Part shown: in pieces, positions 42,887 through 54,032 of the stretch | How the letters are laid out: each line of letters begins with the position of its first letter | Position numbering within the stretch: position 1 is the first letter of the stretch | Assembly: GCF_002858715.1 (NCBI RefSeq) | Contig: NZ_PJZH01000003.1 | Coordinates: 248,001 to 312,000 of the forward strand | Direction of reading: 5' to 3' | Source of the DNA: Chimaeribacter coloradensis | GTDB taxonomy: Bacteria; Pseudomonadota; Gammaproteobacteria; Enterobacterales; Enterobacteriaceae | Length of the DNA: 64,000 nucleotides | The notes under the pieces: generated by a model | The model's input: the letters and a program-made list of their open reading frames with translations, nothing else | Told to the model about the DNA's origin: nothing | The model's database searches: none | Position numbers and translations under genes: made by a program

Positions 42887-42919
42887 TGGGAATTTGTGGG
42901 GGAAAGTGGTGAAAATGGT
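42887..42919 (+). promoter_or_regulatory. MraZ operator repeats
   Basis: TGGG at 42887 and 42897 and TGGT at 42907 are spaced by exactly 10 bases; a further TGGT is at 42916. E. coli MraZ represses Pmra by binding TGGG repeats spaced 10 bp apart just downstream of the promoter, so this is the expected operator with a weakened third repeat. Confidence 0.75.
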
Positions 42920-42939
42920 TATCAAGGGGTAATTCAGCC

Positions 42940-43398
42940 ATGTTCCGAGGGGCGACGCTCGTTAACCTCGACAGTAAAGGGCGGCTCGCCGTTCCTACCC
43001 GGTACCGGGAAATGCTGACCGAGGGTTCCCAGGGCCAACTGGTATGTACCATTGACCTTCACCAGCCCTGCTTACTGCTTTATCCCCTCCCTGAATGGGA
43101 AGTCATAGAACGAAAATTGTCCCGTCTGTCGAGCATGAACCCCGCCGAGCGCCGCGTGCAGCGCCTGCTTCTGGGGCATGCCAGTGAATGCCAGATGGAT
43201 AACGCCGGGCGCCTGCTGATTGCCGGTACGCTGCGCCAGCACGCCGGGCTCACCAAAGAAGTGATGCTGGTCGGGCAGCTTAACAAGTTTGAGCTGTGGG
43301 ATGAACAGACCTGGTATCAACAAGTTAAGGAAGATATTGACGCTGAACAATCGAGTCAGGAGCCTTTGTCTGACCGGTTACAGGACTTGTCATTATAA
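42940..43398 (+). CDS. mraZ: Transcriptional regulator MraZ
   Basis: MraZ is a ring-forming DNA-binding protein that represses its own dcw operon. The product has 152 residues, the same as E. coli. Two SpoVT/AbrB-like domains are visible, each with a DXXXR-type motif: [14 protein letters not shown] near residue 9 and [15 protein letters not shown] near 85. It is the first gene of the operon and is separated from rsmH by two bases. Confidence 0.98.
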   Translation: MFRGATLVNLDSKGRLAVPTRYREMLTEGSQGQLVCTIDLHQPCLLLYPLPEWEVIERKLSRLSSMNPAERRVQRLLLGHASECQMDNAGRLLIAGTLRQHAGLTKEVMLVGQLNKFELWDEQTWYQQVKEDIDAEQSSQEPLSDRLQDLSL

Positions 43399-43400
43399 GC

Positions 43401-44342
43401 ATGTTGGAAAATTATAAGCATAAGACCGTGCTGCTTGATGAGGCCGTTAATGGCCTGAACATCCGCGGCAATGGCATTTACATCGACGGTACTTTTGGTC
43501 GCGGTGGCCACTCTCGCCTGATTCTGTCCCAGCTCGGGCCGGACGGGCAACTGCTGGCAATCGACCGTGACCCTCAGGCCATTCAGGCTGCCCAGTCTAT
43601 TACCGATCCCCGCTTCACTATCGTACACGGCCCGTTCTCTGAGTTGTCGCACTATGTGCGCGAACGCGGCCTGGAAGGGAAGATCGACGGCATTTTGCTC
43701 GATCTGGGCGTCTCTTCTCCCCAGCTGGATGACCCGGAGCGCGGCTTCTCCTTTATGCGTGACGGCCCGCTGGACATGCGTATGGACCCGTCCCGTGGCC
43801 TGTCAGCCGCCGAATGGTTGCAGAAAGCCGAGGCCGAGGACATCGCCTGGGTGCTGAAAACCTTTGGCGAAGAGCGCTTTGCCAAACGTATCGCCCGCGC
43901 CATTGTGGAGCGCAATCGTGAACTTCCGATGACACGCACCAAAGAGCTGGCGGAGCTTATCGCGGCCGCGACGCCCATCCGTGACAAACACAAACACCCG
44001 GCGACCCGCAGCTTCCAGGCTATCCGCATCTATATCAACAGCGAGCTGGAGGAGATCGAGCGTGCGCTCGACGGCGCGCTTGAGGTGCTGGCGCCCGGCG
44101 GCCGCCTGTCGGTGATCAGCTTCCACTCGTTGGAAGACCGCATCGTGAAGCGCTTTATGCGCCAGCACAGCCGCGGCCCGCAGGTGCCTGCCGGCCTGCC
44201 GATGACTGAGCAGCAGCTCAGCGAGCTGGGCGGCCGCTCCCTGAAAGTGGTCGGCAAAATGATGCCGTCAGAGCCGGAAGTGGCTGAAAACCCGCGCGCC
44301 CGCAGTTCGGTGCTGCGCTTCGCTGAGAGGACCGGCGCGTGA
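43401..44342 (+). CDS. rsmH: 16S rRNA (cytosine-1402-N4) methyltransferase
   Basis: RsmH (MraW) methylates N4 of C1402 in the ribosomal P site. The product has 313 residues, the same as E. coli. Features include [13 protein letters not shown], the SAM motif [37 protein letters not shown], and [19 protein letters not shown]. It ends in a GTGA overlap with ftsL. Confidence 0.98.
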   Translation: MLENYKHKTVLLDEAVNGLNIRGNGIYIDGTFGRGGHSRLILSQLGPDGQLLAIDRDPQAIQAAQSITDPRFTIVHGPFSELSHYVRERGLEGKIDGILLDLGVSSPQLDDPERGFSFMRDGPLDMRMDPSRGLSAAEWLQKAEAEDIAWVLKTFGEERFAKRIARAIVERNRELPMTRTKELAELIAAATPIRDKHKHPATRSFQAIRIYINSELEEIERALDGALEVLAPGGRLSVISFHSLEDRIVKRFMRQHSRGPQVPAGLPMTEQQLSELGGRSLKVVGKMMPSEPEVAENPRARSSVLRFAERTGA

Positions 44343-44659
44343 TTGGCACTGAGCGGCATGGCCTGGTCGGCGTCATCGGCGGTGATCTGCTGCGCCACGG
44401 CAAAATTCCGGTGATCTTACTGGTTGCCGTGCTGGTCTCCGCCATTCTGGTGGTGACCACCGCTCACCGCACCCGCCTGCTGACGGCAGAACGTGAACAA
44501 CTGGTTCTGGAACGGGACGCGCTGGACATCGAATGGCGCAACCTGATTCTGGAAGAGAATGCCCTGGGCGACCACAGCCGGGTTGAGCAGATCGCCACGC
44601 AGAAGCTGCAGATGCAGCATGTCGATCCTGCACAGGAAAACATCGTGGTTAAACAATAA
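44339..44659 (+). CDS. ftsL: Cell division protein FtsL
   Basis: FtsL forms the FtsQLB complex that licenses septal peptidoglycan synthesis by FtsWI. The product has 106 residues, shorter at the N-terminus than the 121 of E. coli, because the start is a GTG that overlaps the rsmH stop codon (GTGA). One membrane segment ([20 protein letters not shown]) is followed by a periplasmic leucine-zipper-like coiled coil with the conserved [19 protein letters not shown] and [15 protein letters not shown]. An earlier start inside rsmH is not supported. Confidence 0.96.
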   Translation: MIGTERHGLVGVIGGDLLRHGKIPVILLVAVLVSAILVVTTAHRTRLLTAEREQLVLERDALDIEWRNLILEENALGDHSRVEQIATQKLQMQHVDPAQENIVVKQ

Positions 44660-44682
44660 TTACCGGAGCCGATAAGTCGCGC

Positions 44683-46455
44683 ATGAAAGCCACACGTGGA
44701 GTGAAGTTAAAACGCCAGGAAGATCAAGCCAGCTTTGTCAGCTGGCGTTTTGCGTTGCTGTGTGGCTGCATTTTGCTGGCGCTGGTCGGGCTGATGCTGC
44801 GGGTGGCCTACCTGCAGGTGATTAACCCTGACCGGCTGGTGAGGGAAGGGGACATGCGCTCCCTGCGGGTGCAGCAGATCCCGACGGCGCGCGGCATGAT
44901 CAGTGACCGGGCCGGGCGGCCGCTGGCGGTGAGTGTGCCGGTCAACGCCATCTGGGCCGATCCGAAAGAGCTGAACGAGCACGGCGGCATCACGCTCGAC
45001 ACCCGCTGGAAAGCGCTCTCCGATGCGCTCTCCATCCCGCTTGACCAGCTCTCTGCCCGCATCAACGCCAACCCGAAAGGGCGCTTTGTCTATCTCGCCC
45101 GCCAGGTGAACCCGGCGATTGGCGACTACATCCATAAACTGAAACTGCCGGGGATTTTCCTGCGGCAGGAGTCCCGCCGCTACTACCCGGCCGGCCAGGT
45201 CACCGCGCATGTGATTGGCGTGACCAACATTGACGGCAAAGGGATCGAGGGCGTGGAAAGCAGCTTCAACCGCTGGCTGACCGGCCAGCCGGGCGAGCGT
45301 ACCGTGCGTAAAGACCGTTATGGCCGCGTCATCGAGGACATCTCCTCGGTGGACAGCCAGGCAGCGCACAATCTGGCGCTCAGCATTGATGAACGGTTGC
45401 AGGCGCTGGTCTACCGCGAGCTGAACAATGCGGTGGCGTTCAACAAAGCGGAGTCGGGTACTGCGGTGCTGGTGGATGTGAACACCGGTGAAGTGCTGGC
45501 GATGGCCAACAGCCCCTCCTACAACCCGAACAACCTGAGCGGCACCCCGCAGGAAGCGATGCGCAACCGCGCCATCACTGACATTTTTGAGCCGGGCTCC
45601 ACCGTCAAACCGATGGTGGTGATGACTGCGCTGCAACACGGCGTGGTGCGCGAAAATACTGTGCTCAACACCTTGCCCTACCGGGTAAACGGCCACGAGA
45701 TCAAAGACGTGGCGCGCTATAACGAGCTGACCCTGACCGGGGTTCTGCAAAAATCGAGTAACGTCGGTGTGTCAAAGCTGGCGTTAGCGATGCCCTCCTC
45801 GGCGCTGGTAGAGACTTACTCGCGTTTCGGGTTGGGAAAAGCGACCAATTTGGGGTTGGTCGGAGAGAGCAGTGGCTTATATCCCCATAAACAACGGTGG
45901 TCTGACATAGAGAGGGCCACCTTCTCCTTTGGCTACGGGCTGATGGTAACGCCGTTACAGTTAGCGCGTGTCTACGCCACCATCGGCAGCCTGGGCATCT
46001 ACCGCCCGCTGTCGATCACCAAGGTTGACCCGCCGGTCTCCGGGGAGCGCGTCTTCCCGGAACAGCTGGTGCGCACGGTGGTGCATATGATGGAAAGCGT
46101 CGCCCTGCCGGGCGGCGGCGGCACCAAAGCCGCCATCAAGGGTTACCGCATCGCCATCAAGACCGGTACGGCCAAGAAAGTCGGGCCGGACGGCCGGTAC
46201 GTCAATAAATATATCGCCTATACCGCCGGTGTGGCCCCGGCCAGTAACCCACGTTTTGCGCTGGTGGTGGTCATCAACGATCCCCAGGCAGGTAAATACT
46301 ACGGCGGCGCGGTCTCGGCACCGGTGTTCGGTGCCATCATGGGCGGCGTGCTGCGTACGATGAATGTGGAGCCGGATGCGTTGACGACCCCGCCAACCGG
46401 CGAGAAAAATGATTTGGTAAATAACAAAAATGAGGGTTCAGGTGGCCGATCGTAA
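44683..46455 (+). CDS. ftsI: Septal transpeptidase FtsI (PBP3)
   Basis: FtsI is the class B penicillin-binding protein that cross-links septal peptidoglycan with FtsW. The product has 590 residues (E. coli 588). A short cytoplasmic tail and one membrane segment ([21 protein letters not shown] cut at residue about 40) are followed by the pedestal domain and the transpeptidase. The penicillin-binding motifs are STVK (serine near residue 306), SSN (near 358-360) and KTGT (near 493). It overlaps murE by 14 bases. Confidence 0.98.
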   Translation: MKATRGVKLKRQEDQASFVSWRFALLCGCILLALVGLMLRVAYLQVINPDRLVREGDMRSLRVQQIPTARGMISDRAGRPLAVSVPVNAIWADPKELNEHGGITLDTRWKALSDALSIPLDQLSARINANPKGRFVYLARQVNPAIGDYIHKLKLPGIFLRQESRRYYPAGQVTAHVIGVTNIDGKGIEGVESSFNRWLTGQPGERTVRKDRYGRVIEDISSVDSQAAHNLALSIDERLQALVYRELNNAVAFNKAESGTAVLVDVNTGEVLAMANSPSYNPNNLSGTPQEAMRNRAITDIFEPGSTVKPMVVMTALQHGVVRENTVLNTLPYRVNGHEIKDVARYNELTLTGVLQKSSNVGVSKLALAMPSSALVETYSRFGLGKATNLGLVGESSGLYPHKQRWSDIERATFSFGYGLMVTPLQLARVYATIGSLGIYRPLSITKVDPPVSGERVFPEQLVRTVVHMMESVALPGGGGTKAAIKGYRIAIKTGTAKKVGPDGRYVNKYIAYTAGVAPASNPRFALVVVINDPQAGKYYGGAVSAPVFGAIMGGVLRTMNVEPDALTTPPTGEKNDLVNNKNEGSGGRS

Positions 46456-47929
46456 TTTGCGCGACTTACTCGCTCCTTGGGTGTCTGACGCCCCTGAGTG
46501 CGCGCTGCGGGAAATGACACTGGACAGCCGCGTGGCGGCTGCCGGGGATCTGTTTGTGGCCGTTAAAGGCCATCAGGCAGATGGGCGCCGCTATATTCCG
46601 CAAGCCATTGCCCAGGGCGTGGCCGCCGTGGTCGCCGATGCAGACAGCGCCGCCGGACACGGCACGCTGACCATGACGCACGGCGTGCCGGTCATCGCTA
46701 TCCATAACCTGCAACAGCAGCTGTCAGCGCTGGCGGGCCGCTTCTACCAGCAACCCGGCGACAAGCTCCGCCTGATTGGCGTGACCGGTACCAACGGCAA
46801 AACCACCACCACCCAACTGCTGGCGCAGTGGAGCCAGGCGCTGGGCGAAACCAGTGCCGTGATGGGCACCATCGGCAATGGCCTGCTGGGGCAGGTGGTA
46901 CCGGCGGAAAATACCACCGGTTCCGCCGTGGAGGTGCAGCAGGCGCTGTACCAGCTGGCGGAAAAAGGCGCGACCTTCGCCGCGATGGAAGTCTCCTCGC
47001 ACGGGCTGATCCAGCACCGTGTGGCAGCGCTGCCGTTTGCGGCTGCACTGTTTACCAACCTGAGCCGCGATCACCTCGACTACCACGGTGACATGGCCGG
47101 CTATGAAGCGGCGAAGTGGCTGCTGTTCTCGACCCATCAGGCCGGGCAGAAAATCATTAATGCTGACGACGAGGTCGGCCTGCGCTGGCTGCAACAGCTG
47201 CCGGATGCGGTGGCGGTCTCGGTCGACGGCAAAGTGCCGGCAGGGTGGGGCGGCCAGTCGCTCTCCGCCCACGCGGTGCAGTACCACGACAATGGCGTCC
47301 GGGTGGAGTTCAGCTCCAGCTGGGGTAACGGCGTGCTGGACGCGCGGCTGATTGGTGCCTTCAATGTCAGCAATGTACTGATGGCGCTGGCGACCCTGCT
47401 GGCGCTGGGTTACCCGCTGGCGGCCCTGCTTGAGGCCGCCCCGCAACTCCAGCCGGTCTGTGGCCGGATGGAAGTCTTCACCGCCCCGGGCAAACCTACG
47501 GTGGTGGTGGATTATGCCCACACGCCGGACGCCCTGGAAAAAGCGCTGGCCGCCGCGCGCCTGCACTGCACCGGCAAACTCTGGTGCGTATTTGGCTGTG
47601 GCGGTGACCGCGACAAAGGCAAGCGCCCGCTGATGGGCGGCATCGCCGAGCAGTATGCCGATCGCGTGGTAGTCACTGATGACAACCCGCGCAGCGAAGA
47701 GCCGCACAGCATCGTCGCGGACATCCTGCGCGGCATGCTGGACGCGGGCCGGGCGCAGGCCATTCATGGCCGCACCGAAGCGGTAACCAATACCATTATG
47801 CAGGCGAAGCCCGACGATCTGGTGCTGATCGCCGGCAAAGGCCATGAGGATTACCAGCTGGTAGGCAACCGCCGCCTCGACTACTCCGACCGCCTGACGG
47901 TCGCCCGGCTGCTGGGGGTGATGGCATGA
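46442..47929 (+). CDS. murE: UDP-MurNAc-tripeptide synthetase (meso-DAP adding)
   Basis: MurE adds meso-diaminopimelate to UDP-MurNAc-L-Ala-D-Glu. From the GTG at 46442 (ribosome-binding site GAGGG) the product has 495 residues, identical in length to E. coli, which also uses this start; an ATG at 46430 has no ribosome-binding site. Motifs are the ATP site [18 protein letters not shown] near residue 112, [39 protein letters not shown], and the diaminopimelate-specific [10 protein letters not shown]. It overlaps ftsI upstream and murF downstream (ATGA). Confidence 0.98.
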   Translation: MADRNLRDLLAPWVSDAPECALREMTLDSRVAAAGDLFVAVKGHQADGRRYIPQAIAQGVAAVVADADSAAGHGTLTMTHGVPVIAIHNLQQQLSALAGRFYQQPGDKLRLIGVTGTNGKTTTTQLLAQWSQALGETSAVMGTIGNGLLGQVVPAENTTGSAVEVQQALYQLAEKGATFAAMEVSSHGLIQHRVAALPFAAALFTNLSRDHLDYHGDMAGYEAAKWLLFSTHQAGQKIINADDEVGLRWLQQLPDAVAVSVDGKVPAGWGGQSLSAHAVQYHDNGVRVEFSSSWGNGVLDARLIGAFNVSNVLMALATLLALGYPLAALLEAAPQLQPVCGRMEVFTAPGKPTVVVDYAHTPDALEKALAAARLHCTGKLWCVFGCGGDRDKGKRPLMGGIAEQYADRVVVTDDNPRSEEPHSIVADILRGMLDAGRAQAIHGRTEAVTNTIMQAKPDDLVLIAGKGHEDYQLVGNRRLDYSDRLTVARLLGVMA

Positions 47930-49287
47930 TCGCGGTCTCCCTGAAAACGCTGGCCGGGGTGCTGAACGCCGAACTGATCGGCCACGACGCCCGGATCGAC
48001 TCCGTCGCGACCGATACCCGCCAGCTCAGCGCCGGCAGCCTGTTCGTCGCGCTGAAAGGCGAAAATTTTGATGCCCACACCTTCGCGGACAATGCCGTGG
48101 CTGCCGGTGCGGCCGCGCTGCTGGTCAGCCGCCCTGTCGGGGTGGATGTGCCGCAGCTCTGCGTGGCGGACACCCGCATCGCGCTGGGGCAACTGGGTGC
48201 CTGGGTGCGCCAACAGGTTCCGGCACGCATTGTGGCGCTGACCGGCTCCTCCGGGAAAACCTCGGTGAAAGAGATGGCGGCCACCATTCTGCGTGAATGC
48301 GGCAACGTGCTCTTTACCCAGGGCAACTTTAATAATGACATCGGCGTGCCGCTGACCTTGCTGCGCCTTGAGCCGCAGCATGATTTCGCGGTGGTGGAGA
48401 TGGGCGCGAACCATATCGGTGAGATTGCCTACACCACGGCACTGGTGCAGCCGGAAACCGCGCTGGTGAACAACCTGGCGGCCGCCCATCTGGAGGGCTT
48501 CGGCTCACTGGCCGGTGTGGCCAAAGCCAAAGGTGAAATTTTTGACGGCCTGCCGCCAGAGGGCGTGGCGATCCTGAATGCGGACAGCAACGACTGGCCG
48601 CACTGGCAGACGGCGCTGGCCGGGAAAACCGTCTGGCGTTTCTCGCCGCAGGCCGCGGCTGACGTCGACTTTTTCGCCAGTGACATCGTTATCGACCATC
48701 AGGGCACGGCGTTTACCCTGCACTCCCCGTTTGGTGAAGTAAGCGTTCGCTTACCTCTGCCGGGGCGTCACAACGTGGCGAATGCGCTGGCGGCCGCCGC
48801 GCTGACGATGTCTGTCGGGGCGTCACTGGAGGCGGTGCGCATTGGGCTGTCCAAACTTCAGTCCGTGCCGGGAAGACTGTTCCCGGTGTCGCTGGGGCAG
48901 GGGAGGCTGGTGCTGGATGACAGCTACAACGCCAACGTCGGGTCAATGACCGCGGCGGCGCAGGTATTGGCCGAGATGCCCGGCTACCGGGTGATGGTAG
49001 TCGGCGACATGGCGGAGCTGGGGGCGGAAAGTGAAGCCTGCCACCGCCAGGTGGGCGAGGCGGCGAAAGCGGCCGGTATCGACAAAGTATTAAGCGTTGG
49101 GCGCGAGAGCCGGCTGGTGAGTGAGGCCAGCGGCTGTGGCGAACATCTGCAGGACAAGACAGCAGTGGTGGCCCGGTTAACGAGCTTACTGTCTGAACAT
49201 GCGGTAATTACCGTTTTGGTTAAAGGTTCACGTAGTGCCGCAATGGAGCAGGTAGTACGCGCGTTACAGGAGAATGCAACATGTTAG
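47926..49287 (+). CDS. murF: UDP-MurNAc-tripeptide D-alanyl-D-alanine ligase
   Basis: MurF attaches D-Ala-D-Ala to complete UDP-MurNAc-pentapeptide. The product has 453 residues (E. coli 452). Motifs are [20 protein letters not shown] in the substrate domain, the ATP-binding [16 protein letters not shown] near residue 105, [24 protein letters not shown] and [11 protein letters not shown]. It overlaps murE by 4 bases and mraY by 7, in line with the compact operon. Confidence 0.98.
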   Translation: MIAVSLKTLAGVLNAELIGHDARIDSVATDTRQLSAGSLFVALKGENFDAHTFADNAVAAGAAALLVSRPVGVDVPQLCVADTRIALGQLGAWVRQQVPARIVALTGSSGKTSVKEMAATILRECGNVLFTQGNFNNDIGVPLTLLRLEPQHDFAVVEMGANHIGEIAYTTALVQPETALVNNLAAAHLEGFGSLAGVAKAKGEIFDGLPPEGVAILNADSNDWPHWQTALAGKTVWRFSPQAAADVDFFASDIVIDHQGTAFTLHSPFGEVSVRLPLPGRHNVANALAAAALTMSVGASLEAVRIGLSKLQSVPGRLFPVSLGQGRLVLDDSYNANVGSMTAAAQVLAEMPGYRVMVVGDMAELGAESEACHRQVGEAAKAAGIDKVLSVGRESRLVSEASGCGEHLQDKTAVVARLTSLLSEHAVITVLVKGSRSAAMEQVVRALQENATC

Positions 49288-50363
49288 TTTGGCTGGCCGA
49301 GCATCTGGTCAAGTATTATTCCGGCTTCAACGTCTTTTCGTATCTGACGTTCCGCGCCATTGTCAGCCTGCTTACTGCGCTGTTTATCTCCCTGTGGATG
49401 GGCCCGCGCCTGATCGCCTATCTGCAGAAGCTGCAAATCGGCCAGGTCGTCCGTAATGACGGCCCGGAGTCGCACTTCAGCAAGCGCGGCACCCCGACCA
49501 TGGGCGGCATCATGATCCTCACCTCGATCACCATTTCGGTGCTGATGTGGGCTTACCCGTCTAACCCCTATGTCTGGTGCGTGCTGTTTGTGCTGGTGGG
49601 CTACGGCATCGTTGGCTTTGTGGATGACTACCGCAAAGTGGTGCGCAAGAACACCAAGGGGCTTATCGCCCGCTGGAAATATTTCTGGCAGTCGGTGATT
49701 GCCCTGGTCGTGGCGTTCGCGCTGTATGCCATCGGCAAAGACACCCCGGCTACCCAGCTGGTGGTGCCGTTCTTTAAAGACATCATGCCGCAGCTGGGCC
49801 TGCTCTATATCCTGCTCTCTTACTTTGTGATTGTCGGCACCAGTAACGCCGTCAACCTGACGGACGGCCTCGACGGCCTGGCGATCATGCCGACGGTGTT
49901 TGTGGCCGCCGGGCTGGCGCTGGTCTCCTGGGCCACCGGCAACATGAATTTTGCCAACTACCTGCATATTCCCTATCTGCGCCATGCCGGTGAGCTGGTG
50001 ATTGTCTGTACGGCGATTGTCGGGGCCGGGCTGGGCTTCCTGTGGTTCAACACCTACCCGGCGCAGGTCTTTATGGGCGATGTCGGCTCACTGGCACTGG
50101 GCGGCGCGCTCGGCACCATCGCGGTGCTGCTGCGTCAGGAGTTCCTGCTGGTGATCATGGGTGGGGTGTTTGTGGTGGAAACCCTGTCAGTGATCCTGCA
50201 GGTAGGGTCATTCAAGCTGCGCGGTCAGCGCATCTTCCGGATGGCACCGATCCACCACCACTATGAACTGAAAGGCTGGCCGGAGCCGCGCGTGATTGTG
50301 CGCTTCTGGATTATTTCGCTGATGCTGGTGCTGATTGGCCTGGCGACGCTGAAGGTGCGGTAA
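49281..50363 (+). CDS. mraY: Phospho-MurNAc-pentapeptide transferase MraY
   Basis: MraY is the inner-membrane enzyme that transfers phospho-MurNAc-pentapeptide to undecaprenyl phosphate, giving lipid I. The product has 360 residues, as in E. coli, with about ten membrane segments. Catalytic signatures are [32 protein letters not shown] (the aspartate pair), [14 protein letters not shown] and [13 protein letters not shown], ending with [13 protein letters not shown]. Confidence 0.98.
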   Translation: MLVWLAEHLVKYYSGFNVFSYLTFRAIVSLLTALFISLWMGPRLIAYLQKLQIGQVVRNDGPESHFSKRGTPTMGGIMILTSITISVLMWAYPSNPYVWCVLFVLVGYGIVGFVDDYRKVVRKNTKGLIARWKYFWQSVIALVVAFALYAIGKDTPATQLVVPFFKDIMPQLGLLYILLSYFVIVGTSNAVNLTDGLDGLAIMPTVFVAAGLALVSWATGNMNFANYLHIPYLRHAGELVIVCTAIVGAGLGFLWFNTYPAQVFMGDVGSLALGGALGTIAVLLRQEFLLVIMGGVFVVETLSVILQVGSFKLRGQRIFRMAPIHHHYELKGWPEPRVIVRFWIISLMLVLIGLATLKVR

Positions 50364-50365
50364 TC

Positions 50366-51682
50366 ATGATTGACTATCAGGGTAAGCAGGTTGTCATCAT
50401 CGGGTTGGGCCTGACCGGGCTCTCTTGTGTTGATTTCTTCATGGCGCGCGGCGTGACGCCCCGTGTCATGGATACCCGTGTCAATCCGCCGGGGCGCGAT
50501 AAACTGCCGCCCGGCGTTGAGTGCCATGTCGGTTCACTGAATGAAACCTGGCTGCTGGCGGCCGATCTGATTGTCGCCAGCCCCGGCATGGCGCTGGCGC
50601 ACCCGGCGCTGAGCGCCGCGGCAGACGCCGGCGTTGAGATTGTGGGTGACGTCGAGCTGTTCTGCCGCGAAGCCCAGGCCCCGATTGTGGCCATCACCGG
50701 TTCCAACGGCAAAAGCACCGTCACCACGCTGGTGGGGGAGATGGCGAAGGCCGCAGGCTGGCAGGTGGGCGTTGGCGGCAATATCGGCCTGCCGGTGCTC
50801 TCGCTGCTGGCACCGCATTACCAGCTTTATGTGCTGGAACTCTCCAGTTTCCAGCTGGAGACCACCTCCAGCCTGAAAGCCGCAGCGGCGACCATTCTCA
50901 ACGTGACGGAAGATCATATGGATCGCTATCCGTTCGGGTTGCAGCAATACCGTGCCGCCAAGCTGCGTATTTATGAAAACGCGGCGGTCTGCGTGGTCAA
51001 TGCGGATGACGCCCTGACCATGCCGGTGCGCGGTGCTGACACACGCTGTGTGAGTTTCGGTGCCGATGTGGGGGATTACCACCTCAACCGCCAGCTGGGT
51101 GAAACCTGGCTGCGGGTACGCGGCGAGAAGGTGCTGAACACCAAAGAGATGGCGCTGACCGGCCAGCATAACTACACCAATGCGCTGGCGGCGCTGGCGC
51201 TGGCCGATGCCGTGGGCCTGCCGCGCGCGTCCAGCCTGAAGGCGCTGACCACCTTCGGCGGCCTGGCGCACCGTTTCCAGCTGGTGCATCAGCACAACGG
51301 CGTGCGCTGGATCAATGACTCCAAAGCCACCAACGTCGGCAGCACCGAAGCGGCGCTGAAAGGGTTACAGGTAGAGGGCACGCTGCACCTGCTGCTGGGC
51401 GGGGACGGTAAATCAGCCGATTTCTCCCCGCTGACGCCTTACCTGCAGCGGGAGGCGATCCGCGTTTACTGCTTCGGCCGTGACGGCGAGGCCCTGGCGC
51501 AGTTGCGCCCGGAGGTGTCTCTGCTGACCGGCACAATGGAAGAGGCAATGCGCGCGCTGGCCCCCACGCTGCAACCCGGCGATATGGTGCTGCTCTCCCC
51601 GGCCTGCGCCAGCCTGGATCAGTTCCGTAACTTCGAGCAGCGCGGCGATGCGTTCGCCCGGCTGGCTAAGGAGCTGGGCTGA
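50366..51682 (+). CDS. murD: UDP-MurNAc-L-alanine:D-glutamate ligase
   Basis: MurD adds D-glutamate to UDP-MurNAc-L-Ala. The product has 438 residues, the same as E. coli. The UDP-binding N-terminus is [17 protein letters not shown]; the ATP site is [18 protein letters not shown] near residue 110; LELSSFQLE and [11 protein letters not shown] are family motifs; [13 protein letters not shown] is in the C-terminal domain. It starts two bases after mraY and shares one base with ftsW (TGATG). Confidence 0.98.
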   Translation: MIDYQGKQVVIIGLGLTGLSCVDFFMARGVTPRVMDTRVNPPGRDKLPPGVECHVGSLNETWLLAADLIVASPGMALAHPALSAAADAGVEIVGDVELFCREAQAPIVAITGSNGKSTVTTLVGEMAKAAGWQVGVGGNIGLPVLSLLAPHYQLYVLELSSFQLETTSSLKAAAATILNVTEDHMDRYPFGLQQYRAAKLRIYENAAVCVVNADDALTMPVRGADTRCVSFGADVGDYHLNRQLGETWLRVRGEKVLNTKEMALTGQHNYTNALAALALADAVGLPRASSLKALTTFGGLAHRFQLVHQHNGVRWINDSKATNVGSTEAALKGLQVEGTLHLLLGGDGKSADFSPLTPYLQREAIRVYCFGRDGEALAQLRPEVSLLTGTMEEAMRALAPTLQPGDMVLLSPACASLDQFRNFEQRGDAFARLAKELG

Positions 51683-52902
51683 TGAAACTTCCGGGACTGA
51701 TGTGGGTAGGGCGCGCCTCCGGCAGCCTGTTCGGCAAGCTCAATGACTGGGTGATGGGCGCGCGGGAAAGTGATAACACCAGCATGGTGCTGTATGACCG
51801 CACCCTGCTGTGGCTCACCTTCGGGCTGGCGATTATCGGCTTCGTGATGGTGACCTCGGCCTCGATGCCGATCGGCCAGCGGCTGGCGGACGACCCGTTC
51901 CTGTTTGCCAAACGTGACGCGCTCTATCTGGGGCTGGCCTTTGTGCTCTCCCTGGTAACGCTGCGGGTGCCGATGGCGGTGTGGCAGCGCTACAGCAACG
52001 TGATGCTGCTGGTGTCGCTGGTGATGCTGCTGATTGTGCTGGTGGTGGGCAGCTCGGTAAACGGGGCATCCCGCTGGATCGCCCTCGGGCCGCTGCGTAT
52101 CCAGCCGGCGGAGTTCTCCAAGCTGTCGCTGTTCTGCTACCTCGCCAGCTATCTGGTGCGGAAAGTGGAAGAGGTACGCAGTAACTTCTGGGGCTTCTGC
52201 AAGCCGATGGGCGTGATGGTGATCCTGGCGGTGCTGCTGCTGGCCCAGCCGGACCTCGGTACCGTGGTGGTGCTGTTTATTACCACCCTGGCGATGCTGT
52301 TCCTGGCCGGGGCGAAAATGTGGCAGTTCCTGGCGATTATCGGGTCAGGGGCCTTTGCGGTGGTGCTGCTGATTATCGCGGAACCCTACCGTATGCGCCG
52401 CGTGACCTCGTTCTGGAACCCGTGGGCCGATCCGTTCGGCAGCGGCTACCAGCTCACCCAGTCACTGATGGCGTTCGGCCGGGGTGAATTCTGGGGGCAG
52501 GGGCTCGGTAACTCGGTACAAAAACTGGAATATTTGCCGGAAGCGCACACCGATTTTATTTTCTCGATTCTCGGCGAGGAGCTGGGGTATTTCGGTGTGG
52601 TTTTAGCGTTGTTAATGGTATTCTTCGTCGCTTTTCGCGCGATGTCTATCGGGCGCAAGGCACTGGAGATTGACCAGCGTTTTTCCGGCTTTCTGGCCTG
52701 TTCTATCGGCGTCTGGTTCAGCTTCCAGGCCCTGGTTAACGTCGGTGCGGCAGCGGGGATGTTGCCGACCAAAGGCCTGACGCTGCCGCTGATCAGTTAC
52801 GGCGGCTCCAGCTTGTTAATTATGTCCACGGCAATCGTGCTGTTGCTGCGGATCGATTTTGAAACGCGGATGACGAAAGCGCAGGCGTTTGTAAGGGGTT
52901 AA
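51682..52902 (+). CDS. ftsW: Septal peptidoglycan glycosyltransferase FtsW
   Basis: FtsW is a SEDS-family polymerase that makes septal glycan strands with FtsI. The product has 406 residues (E. coli 414), with a shorter, divergent N-terminus before [20 protein letters not shown]. About ten membrane segments are present. Family motifs are [35 protein letters not shown] (with the catalytic aspartate loop later in [18 protein letters not shown]), and [12 protein letters not shown]. Confidence 0.98.
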   Translation: MKLPGLMWVGRASGSLFGKLNDWVMGARESDNTSMVLYDRTLLWLTFGLAIIGFVMVTSASMPIGQRLADDPFLFAKRDALYLGLAFVLSLVTLRVPMAVWQRYSNVMLLVSLVMLLIVLVVGSSVNGASRWIALGPLRIQPAEFSKLSLFCYLASYLVRKVEEVRSNFWGFCKPMGVMVILAVLLLAQPDLGTVVVLFITTLAMLFLAGAKMWQFLAIIGSGAFAVVLLIIAEPYRMRRVTSFWNPWADPFGSGYQLTQSLMAFGRGEFWGQGLGNSVQKLEYLPEAHTDFIFSILGEELGYFGVVLALLMVFFVAFRAMSIGRKALEIDQRFSGFLACSIGVWFSFQALVNVGAAAGMLPTKGLTLPLISYGGSSLLIMSTAIVLLLRIDFETRMTKAQAFVRG

Positions 52903-52904
52903 TG

Positions 52905-54011
52905 ATGAGTGGCAAGACCAAGCGTTTACTGGTGATGGCAGGCGGAACCGGCGGGCATGTGTTCCCCGGCCTCGCCGTGGCCCATCACCTGATGGCGCAG
53001 GGCTGGCAGGTACGCTGGCTGGGAACTGCCGACCGGATGGAGGCCGACCTGGTGCCGAAGCACGGCATTGAGATCGATTTCATCCGCATTTCAGGGCTGC
53101 GTGGCAAAGGGGTGAAAGCCCAGTTGCTGGCCCCGGTGCGTATTTTCCGTGCCGTGCGTCAGGCGAAAGCCATTATGCGCGCCTATCAGCCGGACGTGGT
53201 GCTGGGCATGGGCGGTTACGTCTCCGGCCCCGGCGGGCTGGCAGCCTGGCTGAGCGGCGTCCCGGTGGTGCTGCATGAGCAGAACGGCATCGCCGGGCTG
53301 ACCAACCGCTGGCTGTCAAAAATCGCGAAGAAAGTGTTGCAGGCGTTTCCCGGTGCGTTCCCGCACGCGGACGTGGTCGGCAACCCGGTGCGTACTGATG
53401 TGCTGGCCCTGCCGCTGCCTGGCACCCGCCTGGCGGGGCGTGAAGGCCCGGTGCGCGTGCTGGTGGTAGGCGGCAGCCAGGGCGCGCGCGTCCTGAACCA
53501 GACCATGCCTGCCGTTGCGGCCTCGCTGGGCGAGCGCATTACCCTCTGGCACCAGGTCGGCAAAGGGGCGCTGGATGAGGTGGTACAGGCTTACCAGCAC
53601 GCCGGGCAACCCCAGCACAAGATCACCGAATTTATTGATGACATGGCCGCTGCTTACGCCTGGGCGGATGTGGTGGTCTGCCGCTCCGGCGCGCTCACCG
53701 TGAGTGAAATTGCTGCCGCCGGGCTGCCCGCCATCTTCGTGCCGTTCCAGCACAAAGATCGCCAGCAGTACTGGAACGCCCTGCCGCTGGAGCAGGCCGG
53801 GGCCGCCAAAATTCTTGAGCAGCCTGAGTTCACCGCGGAAGCAGTGTGCGGGCTGTTGACCCAATGGAACCGCCCGGTGTTGGCTGAGATGGCGCAACGT
53901 GCCAGGGCGGCGGCCATTCCGGATGCCACCGAGCGGGTGGCCGCCGAGGTATGTGCGGCAGCGCACATTGAATATGAACGATCTGCGCCGCGCGCGGTCG
54001 TCAATCAGTAA
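52905..54011 (+). CDS. murG: UDP-GlcNAc transferase MurG
   Basis: MurG adds GlcNAc to lipid I at the inner membrane's cytoplasmic face, forming lipid II. The product has 368 residues from the ATG at 52905; the E. coli enzyme has 355, and the extra residues are at the C-terminus ([16 protein letters not shown]). An adjacent ATG at 52902, overlapping the ftsW stop codon, is too close to the AAGGGG ribosome-binding site. Motifs are [42 protein letters not shown] and [17 protein letters not shown]. Confidence 0.97.
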   Translation: MSGKTKRLLVMAGGTGGHVFPGLAVAHHLMAQGWQVRWLGTADRMEADLVPKHGIEIDFIRISGLRGKGVKAQLLAPVRIFRAVRQAKAIMRAYQPDVVLGMGGYVSGPGGLAAWLSGVPVVLHEQNGIAGLTNRWLSKIAKKVLQAFPGAFPHADVVGNPVRTDVLALPLPGTRLAGREGPVRVLVVGGSQGARVLNQTMPAVAASLGERITLWHQVGKGALDEVVQAYQHAGQPQHKITEFIDDMAAAYAWADVVVCRSGALTVSEIAAAGLPAIFVPFQHKDRQQYWNALPLEQAGAAKILEQPEFTAEAVCGLLTQWNRPVLAEMAQRARAAAIPDATERVAAEVCAAAHIEYERSAPRAVVNQ

Positions 54012-54013
54012 CG

Positions 54014-54031
54014 ATGAAAAGTGAAAAATAA
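54014..54031 (+). other. Five-codon reading frame just before murC
   Basis: ATG AAA AGT GAA AAA TAA begins 2 bases after the murG stop codon and ends one base before the murC GTG. It may act as a coupling frame for a start with a weak ribosome-binding site, or be chance. Confidence 0.3.
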
Positions 54032-54032
54032 C

